Shown piece after piece: positions 33,441-43,949 of a stretch of DNA of 64,000 nucleotides. The notes under the pieces were generated by a model. The model was given only the letters and a program-made list of their open reading frames with translations, ran no database searches and was not told where the DNA came from. Numbering within the stretch: the stretch's first letter is position 1; each line of letters opens with the position of its first letter. The position numbers and the translations under genes are program-made. Source of the DNA: Scolanthus callimorphus (lineage: Eukaryota > Cnidaria > Anthozoa > Actiniaria > Edwardsiidae); assembly GCA_033964015.1 (NCBI GenBank), contig CM066912.1, positions 12,993,399-13,057,398 on the forward strand, written 5' to 3'.

Positions 33441-35366
33441 GTTTATACTGTTTTAATACCGCATTCAGCCTGAATAGCAAACGTTCCCATGAAGGTTTTT
33501 CAGCCGCTTGCCATATTATTTATAGCTGATCGACTTAAAACAAGAATCGATTTAGTTCCATTTTGTATTTTGCGCGCGTTCAAAAAGACTTTTTAGACGC
33601 TAGACTTTGCTCCAAGTCGTCCACTCAATCCTTTCAATAGGCGAGCTATATGAGCTACTCAACCCAACTCAATCCAACTCAATGAAATCGTTTTAAGCGA
33701 CTTTGAGAAAGTCTAGTTAGACGCTCGCAAAATATGAAACTCCAAACAGCCTATCTTTGAAAGCTGGCAGTTCTTCACTAAAATTCCGTATTTCGATCTT
33801 GATACAGCTACAACGTATCATGTCCCAATGTTAATACTGCACTGTGGTATGAAATTTCCATAGAAAGGAAAGATTCGAATTTTATGAAAAGGTGATCAAA
33901 TTCCAATGCGGAAAAATGTTCCGCGGACTGTGTTTATTGGACAGGGAGTGAGGAACGTTGTTATATAAGTATTCGATCCCTTGAAATTCTTGAATAAAAT
34001 GCGTCTGTATTGTCAATTAGCGTATAACTGCTGTATTTTTTTAATTGTTTGACCTTCAGTTTACTGTGAACATTTGCTCGCTAGGAAAATATCAACAGGG
34101 TTGTATTTCGACTAGAATTGGTCGACCTTTGTTATCGAGCAAGGCTTGTCAAAAATCTGTAAATGGTTTAATTCATTTACTGTGGATGTCAAATGATGAC
34201 CTTGTAAGGTCATAATGCTTGCATGCGCCCGTTTTAGCACGACAGAAGGCTCCCGTAGAGCTGAAACGTAATCCTATGAAATATGATTTGAATTGTACAA
34301 TCATAGAATTGCCCGGTTGTGAGAAAACTGACTTAAAGCGCATTGAAACGAAATCAGTTTTCAGATCTATGGATAGATCATTATTAGACAAACATGCCGG
34401 ACCAAGTTCAATAAAGATTTGTTAAATAGCTGCTAAATATAGCTATGCGTTCTCAAAGTCCCGACTTTTGTGCATGGCTAGCTAATTTGCATGCGAGTAA
34501 TGTAATTTGACGCATTATTTTGTTCGCCTATGTACAAAGACTATACAAAGCGCGTTTTTTCCTTAAGTTGTCTTTATTTGAATTCCCTGCTGCATGTCTG
34601 GAGGGTATGGAAGAAGCCTAATTCGTCACTTTAGAAGTGTAGATACAAAATTGCGTCACGGAACAGTGTCATCTCATATCCTGAATGCCTAATTCTTGAA
34701 AAGCGCGGCGGCCATGCTAGCAAGCAGAGATCACCAGCAAAATATTCTTTCAAACTTGCAGTGCTTACTTCTTAAAATACGATGTGTTGGAAAATATAAC
34801 AACTGATTTCGTTGACCATTGGCTGTTTTAACTTCACTTTGTTCACCTCGAAGAATAATAAAACTTTAATAGAGGCATTTCGAAAAAATGTTTTACCAAA
34901 AACAGACAAGAGGAAATACTTATTTACTACATTATATCACATTATCCTCATTATTCTTAAATACCCCACTCCTTATGTCTATACTATAGTAATGTGTATA
35001 AATAATGAAAAAATCGTACCTTCTCGGTATTTATCACACAGCTTCTGTATGCAGCGACCAATACCAGTATTAATAAGCAAACCATCGATAAACCTTGCAT
35101 TCGATATGCAGCAAGCAGAAGCTTCTACATTTTTCTCTTGTTGTTAAAGAGACCAGTGTAAGAGTAACAGCCACATTCATTGATACATGGCATGCACACA
35201 GCGCGCAGTACATGCAGCAGCATGTAGCACACGAGGTACATATTTTCGATGATTGACAAAATGTTGACAGCTTTTAAGCTTGAAGCATCCGAGTGGAGAG
35301 CGTTAAAATACGAAATCGCAAGTAAACAAAAACTACATGAATAAAGGTTATTACTCCCTATATTCG
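33441..35366. other. Loop of foldback element, no gene recognised
   Basis: Open frames on both strands (for example 34173-34425) lack family or splice support. No transposase motif seen. Confidence 0.4.
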
Positions 35367-35695
35367 AATGCTAGGGGTGACCGTCGTATTTTTTAGGGGT
35401 TGAAATCGGCGATCTGGTATTTTTTAGGGGTTCGAAAAAAAAAAAAACGGTATAGTAAGAAAAATAAGTATTGTTTAGGGGGTTCTCACGCAAATAAGGT
35501 AGTGTTTTTGAAAGTCGAGAAGATACATTTGATGTATATTAAATAAACGGCCAGAATAAAATTTAATCTGTCAAAATTGTTGGTATTTTTTAGGGTATTT
35601 TCAGACTGAGGGGTATTTTTAGGGTGAAATTTTTTTTCCGACCAGGTATTTTTTAGGGCCAAAAGTCGAGTTTCCCGACGGTCACCCCTAGCATT
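35367..35695. mobile_element. MITE with AATGCTAGGGGTGACCGTCG ends
   Basis: The 20-base left end at 35367 and its exact complement ending 35695 bound a 329-base insert. The interior repeats GTATTTTTTAGGG five or more times, giving a G/T-rich strand. It is an independent insertion inside the loop of the foldback element. Confidence 0.88.
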
Positions 35696-36394
35696 TTAAC
35701 CTTAGAGTTAAGGCTATACGGGGCTTGGCTGAGTAAAATCGGGGCAAAATGAATTTCATGAATTTTCCTGATAAGACCCTGATAAGACATAGAACGTTCT
35801 GTGATACACAGGAAATTAAAAAGTAGATGGCCCGTAGATGGCTTGATAGAGAAGTCGGTAGGGCGGTTTTGCTAAAACCGGGCTTCACTTCGGCAGGTGT
35901 ATCAACTATTTATTGACATTTATTGTCAAAATCTAGGTCACAAACAAAAGAGCAGTGTGTCTGCTGTAGAGTTCCAGGATTGTGGGATGGAATGATATTT
36001 GACATGTTGACATTGTATCTGCCGCCACTTCAGTAGGTGGTCGTTTATCGCACTACCCACACACCATCGGCTCATGATAACGAGATTGCATAAGCAAAGT
36101 GCTACTCCACACGTGCTCCGCCGAAGAAGCTATGACTTTATTCTAAGCCCCGACTCCGCGTCCGCCTTTGCATTGATGCTGTGTCGGGCTGGGGTAATCG
36201 TAACTTAACTAACTTCAACAACGCGATCGAGCACTGCAGTAAAACACGTATTTGCAAAAGTTAATCAATAGACCCGATACAACCGATTTATATATATATA
36301 TTTTTTAGCGTCGGCCCCGTGGAATAATTCATCATTTTTATTTTTCGATAGCCTGTTAGCTATCAGGCGCCAAATGTTTCAAAATTATTTTTTC

Positions 36395-36720
36395 GTGTAA
36401 GTATACAATATCATATTAGTACTCGAAATTCATATGTAGAATTAAATTCATAGAAGTATACAAAATCCATATTAGTAGACTGAAATTCAAATAAGTAGAG
36501 CAAAATTCTTTAAGTATACAATATCATATTAGTATCCAAATTCATATTAGTATACAAAATTCATATTAGTAGAGTAAAATTCACATTAGTGTGCAAAATT
36601 CATATTAGTAGACTGAAATCCGTATTAGTAGAGCGAAAATCGTATAAGTAACGCAATTCATATTAGTAGACTGAAATCCATATTAGTAGAGCGAAAATCG
36701 TATAAGTATACGCTATTCAT
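36395..36720 (+). repeat. ~19-bp minisatellite (TTCATATTAGTA)
   Basis: About fifteen degenerate units of the form AAATTCATATTAGTAGACTG or AATTCATATTAGTATACAA. It directly abuts the 681-bp tandem duplication, whose copies both start at this word (TTCATATTATTG). Confidence 0.85.
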
Positions 36721-38082
36721 ATTATTGTTGGGGTTGGGGGTTTTTCGGATACAGGAATCCCGCGCGCACCAAAAAATCAATCCGAAAAAAAAAACACTGG
36801 AAAACTGATCTCCGCCGAGAATTGCAGGTCAGCATTGAAACCGGAAACAAACTGTCAAGGCTGTTAGGCTGCCAATGTTTATAGCTCTTCACCCGTCATG
36901 CGAGCATGGATTGCTACAACAATCAGATATGGAAGACTGAACAATATTCTGGAACTCGCAGGGATCTATCGCCATGGTTTGGGAACTGCAATATAAACGC
37001 GCCGTGGCTTTTTCGAAGCATGTACCACGATGCTAAGGTACGATTTATTAGCCTGCTTTTTGCAGGCGGTACTGGGTGTTTTTATCGAGGAAAACCCGGT
37101 CCGTTCGATGTAAGCAGGCTTAACGATTATGTGTACACACAGTCCTTACACGCTGAGCTTTGTCGATCACGGTCTAAGAATAGTTTCGACAAGGAATACG
37201 GCAGATACGGCGATCGCCGGCGAAAGAGCGTTTTACGGCTGGGGAGCTCTGGCGGCGAAATTCTCGCTTGTTGGGTAACTTCGCTAATTTCCCAATTTCA
37301 CCAGGTTTCTCTGCCGGTAAAAACTTTCATGAGAACGTTTGTTACTCAGGCTACGTTCGATATTATGTGCATATTATATCATATTATATCTATACATTCA
37401 TATTATTGTTGGGGTTGGGGGTTTTTCGGATACAGGAATCCCGCGCGCACCAAAAAATCAATCCGAAAAAAAAAACACTGGAAAACTGATCTCCGCCGAG
37501 AATTGCAGGTCAGCATTGAAACCGGAAACAAACTGTCAAGGCTGTTAGGCTGCCAATGTTTTATAGCTCTTCACCCGTCATGCGAGCATGGATTGCTACA
37601 ACAATCAGATATGGAAGACTGAACAATATTCTGGAACTCGCAGGGATCTATCGCCATGGTTTGGGAACTGCAATATAAACGCGCCGTGGCTTTTTCGAAG
37701 CATGTACCACGATGCTAAGGTACGATTTATTAGCCTGCTTTTTGCAGGCGGTACTGGGTGTTTTTATCGAGGAAAACCCGGTCCGTTCGATGTAAGCAGG
37801 CTTAACGATTTATGTGTACACACAGTCCTTACACGCTGAGCTTTGTCGATCACGGTCTAAGAATAGTTTCGACAAGGAATACGGCAGATACGGCGATCGC
37901 CGGCGAAAGAGCGTTTTACGGCTGGGGAGCTCTGGCGGCGAAATTCTCGCTTGTTGGGTAACTTCGCTAATTTCCCAATTTCACCAGGTTTCTCTGCCGG
38001 TAAAAACTTTCATGAGAACGTTTGTTACTCAGGCTACGTTCGATATTATGTGCATATTATATCTATACACGGTCTTTATCGT
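36715..38082 (+). repeat. 681-683-bp near-identical tandem duplication
   Basis: Copy 1 starts at about 36715 and copy 2 at about 37396. They share everything from CATTATTGTTGGGG-like starts to GTGCATATTATATC. I found only two single-base insertions, both in T-runs (near 37560 and 37811). Copy 1 contains a 238-codon plus-strand frame that runs into copy 2; copy 2 breaks it at the T-run. No family matches the frame, which may be chance. Confidence 0.9.
36906..37622 (+). CDS. Long open frame in the duplication, doubtful
   Basis: 238 codons from ATG (MDCYNNQIWKTEQYSGTR…), with a Gly/Phe/Arg-rich middle (FAGGTGCFYRGKPGPFD) and a basic C-terminal third. It ends only because the reading enters the second copy of its own start region (…QQSDMED). 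No domain or splice signal seen. It is recorded because length and duplication make it stand out; it may equally be non-coding. Confidence 0.15.
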   Translation: MDCYNNQIWKTEQYSGTRRDLSPWFGNCNINAPWLFRSMYHDAKVRFISLLFAGGTGCFYRGKPGPFDVSRLNDYVYTQSLHAELCRSRSKNSFDKEYGRYGDRRRKSVLRLGSSGGEILACWVTSLISQFHQVSLPVKTFMRTFVTQATFDIMCILYHIISIHSYYCWGWGFFGYRNPARTKKSIRKKKHWKTDLRRELQVSIETGNKLSRLLGCQCFIALHPSCEHGLLQQSDMED

Positions 38083-38149
38083 CTAGCGTCGGCATCTTTT
38101 ACGCAGGGCATTTTGCTCAGTCAATTTGGTTGTTTTAACTTAAAAGTTT

Positions 38150-40227
38150 CTGTTTCGGCGCAAAATTGTCAGCCTCGGTGGTTTCCATGATCGTTTATCA
38201 TTACATTGCATTAGAAGAATCAATTTTTCGATACCCTTTAATGCCACAAAAAAGACGAATCGATGAATTTATCAATTTGCTCCTTTGAAATACTACTCTA
38301 GGGTTATGGCAAATATCAAATATCTCCACTTTAGGAGTTTGATCACCCTAATTAGTTCAACATGTTAATTCAACATGAGTTTTAGTACGAGACTAATCGT
38401 TCTATTCGTTGCAATGTTCTGTGGAGCACTGCTGTGCAATAATCGAATCACCCGACGTAACCCTTCGTCAAGCTATGTATACATCTACGGAAACACATTT
38501 TCCGCTTTTTATAGACGTATATTTGGTTATCTTGATTTTCAGACATTTAGAGCAGGGACCTCGGAGATTTAGCATGATTTTCTTGTGAGCAGAGCCTATC
38601 TACGAATGAAAGTCATTGAAAACAGTCTAGGTAACATACAAAAATAACTTGCTTTGTATAATAATTTATCTGATAGAGCCTCTCTGACTTTTTAGAGTTT
38701 CCATGGAAGATGGGCTTTTTGACAACTTTTTGAAACAATGTTCCCAAAGTCGTGTTTTCTCCATATTTTATGGAGACTCTGAATCGCCAATTGCCACGTC
38801 AATTGCAACAATGAAATCACATGCAGTTTTCGCTAATATATTTTAACAATCTACGGTATAGCCTGTGAGAATAGTGAGAATTTTAGTAGCTTATAGGGGC
38901 CTCAAAAATGTAGAAGTACTATAATTGATAATTTTTGTCGCAGAAGGGATTACTTATACACTCTTTTTTTATAAGAACCTTTTTTTATAAGAACTAATTA
39001 AACAACAATTTCCCCGCGGGCATTTTGTATTATCGATCCGTGCAGCCCGTGGTTTTGGCTTCTCGGTCTCGATTCTTTTCTAAATAATACGGCAATCACG
39101 TACAAAGAGCGAGAAGAGGTTTCTTATTATCGGACTTTTTATCGTCAGAGTAAACAATTTTTACGGAGGGCATTTTGCACAATCTATTTTGTTTTTGTTT
39201 CATCGCAGAGTTGCCTGCCACGAGAATCACCGAAGCACTTCTGCACTTTTGCCCGGAAGTTTTATCCACTTTTCGCAAAGTTTTTACCAAAACGTTATTT
39301 GAGGTCACCCTACCAATTAATTCGACATGTATTCATATATTCAACCTTGTATCTGTCGATATTTGTTTCAGGTTTTTTAAACAAATGTATACGCTGTTAA
39401 GGTCGCATACTATAATAACTTTCGATTTTGTATGGGCTTTTGAACACTTTTTTACACAATGGTGGCAAAGACGTGTTTTCTCCATAATTTATGGACATTT
39501 TGAATCGCCGTGTCAAACAACATAGAATGATCGCATGCAGTTCTTGTTAATACAGTCTAGTTTAGCTAACAAAGCAATCTTGTGTCAAATGTAGCACTTT
39601 CTACAGACATACGCTGTTTATTTCGGTAAGCAATCTTGTGTCAAATGTAGCGCTTTCTACAGAGACATACGCTGTTCATTTCGGTAAGCAATCTTGTGAC
39701 AAATGTAACGCTTTCTACAGGCAGTTTCAGTTTGCCTCAAAACAATCGGCTTTCACCGTGGCTGCAATTTCTCTAAGCGATTTATGAATTCTTGATTTCA
39801 AATCATAAAAATTGAAGCGAAGCGAAGAAGAAATGAAGCGTCTACATGACTGGCAGAGAGAATTCTGTGCGTTTTTGTTTTGTACCGATCCTTGTAACAC
39901 AGCAAGCATTTTTACACAGTACTGAAAGTTGTTCGACTGATTGTTGAGACAATATAGATTCACGTGTATCCGATATCCGACGCCGTACTGGATCGTTCTC
40001 CAGTTTATTTGGAATTTTGATCGCCTCCTTCAACCATCTTGATTTAAAAAGCACTTCTCCATATTTTATGGAAATTCTGACATGTTGATATTCTGTTCTC
40101 CATTTTTTTTGGAGAAATAACCTGCATCTCCAGCTAGCTGTAGATTTATCCTAAAAAACGTTTCGGTGTGGATATTTTCGTCAGTCCGGATTTAAACATT
40201 AGCTCCGGAATTAAATCAAGACGTGTT
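38150..40227 (-). repeat. Right arm of the 8.8-kb foldback element
   Basis: Inverse of 31408-33440, with the minisatellite reduced to about three units. A plus-strand ORF at 38375-38572 (65 codons) begins with a hydrophobic MSFSTRLIVLFVAMFC stretch that looks like a signal peptide, but it lies in arm sequence without a partner and has no other support. Stretches near 38745-38860 and 39440-39560 resemble each other, so this arm has its own internal duplication. Confidence 0.7.
39575..39725 (-). repeat. 56-bp minisatellite (right arm, inverted)
   Basis: Three units of GGTAAGCAATCTTGTGTC, AAATGTAGCGCTTTCTACAG and ACATACGCTGTTTATTTC, the complement of the left-arm unit. The difference in unit number (about 7 versus 3) shows array expansion or contraction after arm formation. 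Confidence 0.9.
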
Positions 40228-41136
40228 GTCTGCGAAAAGTACGGTTTTTTCGTCCGCCATTAAAATTTTTTGTTCCAAAATACGAGCCTGTAATTACAAA
40301 TGACAGCGGTTATAGCAGCCCCGTTTTGAATCGTGACGCACTTTTATCCCCCCTGAGCATCCAGGCCTCTTATTCGTTATTGATACGGCTTATTTTGCAC
40401 ACTGAACAATATGAGTGAAGTTTCAAGAAATTAGGTTATTCTCGATCTTTTTGCACGTTTCTGAGGAGAAGAGGAGAAAAGGAGAAAAGGACGACCTTGT
40501 TTTTATAAGTTTGTTGCTGACTTTTTCACCTGTTAATTGTTTATTTGCTAAAATCAGTTCAGCACAATTTGTTCTTCAACAATGTCAGACAGCTCCGATG
40601 AAAATCAAAGCGAAGGGCAATCAGAAAATTGCTCAAATATTTTATTCAGTTTTCAGCAACATTTGTTTTTGCAAAACAGAGCTGAGCGCGCGCTCTGTTG
40701 AAAGTGGCGTGATCTTCGACAGCAGCGCGCGCGTGAACAATTTTTGTCAACAGCTGAACATTTACATCAAAACACACATTTTTGTGGCCTGATGTGTTCA
40801 TGTTTTAATGTCTGTTTTGCGAAATTCATCTTACGGAATGGTAACAAAAGTTCAGAACAATAGATCTGCAGGTGGAATGACTGAGCTTTGCTACAGGAAA
40901 AAAAGATGCGACGGTCACGTTCGTGTGTAATATATTTACCGTTAGCTTTTGAGATTTTTGTTGTCCCGGCAATGGATGGGGGATAAAAATACGTCACAAA
41001 ATGTAGCCTGGCCTCTGACTTGGTAACCAGGTAGTAGGAACAGCCGATTTTAATGGCGACTCCAAGATGGCAGCCGTGTGACCGTATTTTGTTAATGTTA
41101 TCAACCAAAATTTGGGGAAGATGTTTTCAATGCCTT
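40228..41136. other. Intergenic, no gene recognised
   Basis: Separates the foldback element from the ISL2EU element. The open frame at 40415-40792 has no support. Confidence 0.4.
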
Positions 41137-41138
41137 AT

Positions 41139-41551
41139 AGACCGAATGCAAAATTCACGCGCGCGCTTCCGGTTAGCACGAAAACGAGGCTTATGTTGGC
41201 GAAACATGATACGAGCTGACCCCGTGACCGTATCATTTCTTTCTTTGTTTTGGTCACACGACAATTTGCGGCGCCCATTTTCACGGTTTTTCTAGATCTC
41301 TTACATCTTTTAAATAGCAAAACACCAAGAATACCGTATTTTAAAGTTCCTTGAATATTTTTATGGTCAAATTGTATTCGTAATGTAGCTTTTTGACGAG
41401 TTTCGCGGCGAGCGGAGAGGAAGTTTCAGTGTTTCAAAACACGAAGTGTTGCAACATGGCCGACGAGCAAACAACGCAAAATCCAGGTAAACATGCTTAA
41501 CATTTAATTCTATGAAGCCGATTTTTACTTCAAAACTTTCGAATGACAACT
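41139..41551 (+). repeat. ISL2EU left terminal inverted repeat
   Basis: Aligns in reverse with 46212-46624 end to end (413 bases each). It contains a GC-rich segment, a short leader, a 10-codon exon at 41456-41486 and a CCAG|GTAAAC donor. Similarity stops exactly inside the following intron, just after GACAACT. Confidence 0.9.
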
Positions 41552-43147
41552 CCCTGTACTACTGGACATCAGTGCTCGTATTGGCAATGTGTAAACAAAT
41601 TCTACGCTTCAGATGGGAAGAAAACTGATTTCCATTTCTTCAGTGTACCTTTGAATAATCCTGAAAAGACACTGTGGTGTAATAAAATGGGCAAGGTTGA
41701 TGGCAAAGACGGTTTTACCGTCACTGAATTCACAAAAGTGTGTCATGTTCACTTCGAGAAAACAGACATTTTAAAAGTTCCTGGGGGAAAGAGATGGCGT
41801 TTGAAGCAAGGCGCCCGGCCAAAAAAGCACAATTTAGGCATTAATGAAACTCCATTAAAGCGAAAGCCACCATTGGAGAGGGGTGAGCCAGATATTAAGC
41901 CAAGGAAACTAAAATTCCTCGGTGAAAACGTGACCCTTCACCAGCCCAAGACACTGAAAGACATATCTCTTAGTGGTGTAAAAGCAGCCTACAATGCAGC
42001 TCTACAGGCCAATGCACAGTTGAAATGCGAGCTTGGAAAAGTGCAAGCGGAACTAAAAATTGCTAACGAAAATCTAAAGAAGAGAACATTTGGACTTAAT
42101 GTTGTAAAAAAACAGTGAAAAACTATGTAAACATTACACTGGATTTCCAAGCTACAACAGACTTCTTGTCTGTTTTCAGTTTCTGAAGGCAGGTCATAAT
42201 GGGCAAAATGTTGTGCTTAGAAATTCAAGTGCAAATTCTACAAGAAGACCAAGAGCTTTGAGTGTTGAGGAGCAATTTTTCTTGACTATTTTAAAACTAA
42301 GATCAGGTTTCTCAAATATCCACCTTGGCTGGCTTTTCAACTGTGATGAAAGCACTGTGTCTAGAACTTTCTGTACCTGGATTAATTTAATGTTTCTACA
42401 ATTTTGCACTTTACCCATTTGGCCATCACGGGAGGAAATTGACAGCTCTATGCCTGAAGGCTTTAAGAAATCATTTCCAAAGACAAGAACTATCATAGGC
42501 TCGGTTTCCAGCCTTGGCGGTTGAAGGTGAGCCCGCGCTCCTCCCCCCGCCGACGGCTGGGCGCGCGAGCTGGGAGGATTCGTTAGAAACGACACAAACT
42601 ACGGCTGGAAACCTAGCCTAGAACTATCATTGACTGTACAGAAATATTTGTCGAGGCACCAGAGTCCCTCCATCTGCGTACTACATTTTATTCAGACTAC
42701 AAGCATCACAACACTTATAAGGCATTGATTGCAATCACCCCTGCTGGTAGTTTATCCTTCATCTCCGAGCTCTTTCCAGGGAGTGTCTCAGATAGGGAGA
42801 TGACATCCAGGTGTGGAATTCTCAATCCTGAGTTCTGGGATCAAGGGGATGAAGTCATGGCTGACAAGGGATTTACCATTAGAGATTTACTTACCCCTCT
42901 TGGTATCAAGCTTAATATTCCAGAATTTTTGCAGGACAGAGTACAGTTCACTGTTGATGAAGTATGTACAAACCAGAAAAATGCCACCCAGAGAATACAT
43001 GTTGAAAGGTACATTGGCCGCATAAAGAGTTTTGGCATTTTTGATAAGCCTATTCCTGTAGCAATGCATGGCTCTGCCAACCAAATTTTTACAGTTTGTA
43101 GTTTTCTAGTAATGTTTCAAGATCCAATTATTTCTTCCCAGCAATGA
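41456..43147 (+). pseudogene. THAP-DDE_Tnp_4 transposase of the ISL2EU element
   Basis: The main frame starts at ATG 41543. The THAP zinc finger has Cys-11, Cys-16, Cys-67 and His-70 with a conserved Trp-45, then a basic linker and a short coiled coil (about 42000-42100). One base too many or few in the A7 run at about 42106 shifts the frame. The DDE domain follows from about 42213: HTH-like FNCDESTVSRTF, Asp at 42632, Asp at 42863 (ADKGF) and Glu at 43004 (HVERYIGR), so all three acidic residues are present. A 123-bp MITE interrupts it at 42497-42619. The TIR exon at 41456-41486 may be its first exon, but the acceptor that would keep frame reads TG instead of AG (about 41562). Confidence 0.85.
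42486..42630. mobile_element. 123-bp MITE in the transposase, 11-bp target duplication
   Basis: AGGCTCGGTTTCCAGCC at 42497 and GGCTGGAAACCTAGCCT ending 42619 are 17-base inverted repeats with one mismatch. AGAACTATCAT lies on both sides (42486-42496, 42620-42630). The interior is strikingly GC-rich for the window. A 9-11-bp duplication points to a Mutator-like (MULE) parent. Insert plus duplication is 134 bases, exactly the phase change between the two transposase frames. Confidence 0.9.
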
Positions 43148-43949
43148 TCAACAGTGGTAGTCCCTTCTAGGATAACAAAAATGTAAAAAAGCCTATCCTT
43201 CACAATGTTGAAATGCTTTGAGTGCTTTGCTTTGAGAAATGTTTTGAGTCAGGTTGTTTTTAGTAGAAACCCCGCCAGCATACCCTTGTTTGTTTCTAAA
43301 CGTATTTACCATTATTTATAATGGATCTGAAGAAATGTCATTAGCTTTTTCGCTACTCACTATTAAATTACGTTATAGATAGTGGGGAGCATATAGCAAA
43401 TCAAATTTTGCAGGATGAGTGGATTTCTACTAATGTGATAGATAGTGCAGATTGAGTAGCTAAGCCAATCAAATTCATAATGTGGTGGGCTTTCTACTAG
43501 TACAGGTTATGCCACATGTTACATAAAAAAATTCCCTTTGTCAAATCAATACTACTTCACAATGTAGTTTCAGTTGTGATGAGTCTTTTATACAGACACA
43601 ATAAATATTATTACAACATTACATTGTTGCACCTTGAATAACTACTTTACATTTCTGTGTCTGTACTATAATGATCTCTAAATAAACATGATTATGCAGA
43701 GAAATGATTCAGTTGTTTGTTCAACAACTGGAAGATACCAAAGAGAACCATATACTACTATACACTACCCGAATACTAACACCTTCCCGGAAAATTTCAT
43801 AGAAAATTATAGGCTTAAGAATCCTTTTCAGCTTTTTTTCTTATGCAGATAAACTGCTATTGGAAACAAGAGGTGGTAATTAAATTGCTTGAACAAAAGG
43901 GACAACAGAAAGGTTTCTGGTAGTAGTACGTCATAACGAAAATGTCCTA
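43148..43949. other. Convergent intergenic region of the ISL2EU element
   Basis: Between the two stop codons. Several A/T-rich stretches and AATAAA-like words (for example about 43602) could end both transcripts. No coding sequence. Confidence 0.5.

Larger units (their letters stand above)
31408..40227. mobile_element. 8.8-kb foldback element with ~2-kb satellite-bearing arms
   Basis: AACACGTCTTGATTTAATTCC at 31408 is mirrored by GGAATTAAATCAAGACGTGTT ending at 40227. Inverted similarity continues through matching landmarks: AAATCCGGACTG, GGAGATGCAGGTTATTTCTCC, a 56-bp minisatellite, TCGAGACCGAGAAGCCAAA, CCCGCGGGGAAATTGTTGTTTAA and AATTCATCGATTCGTC. The arms are diverged and interrupted by indels. 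GTCT sits just outside both ends and may be a 4-bp target-site duplication. The loop has no recognisable transposase. Architecture resembles Foldback/FB elements, whose long inverted repeats contain tandem repeats. Confidence 0.75.

Noticed and set aside
36906..37839. Duplicated protein gene in the 681-bp repeats
   Set aside because: The frame has no recognisable domain, ends by running into its own copy, and is broken in copy 2; listed only as doubtful.
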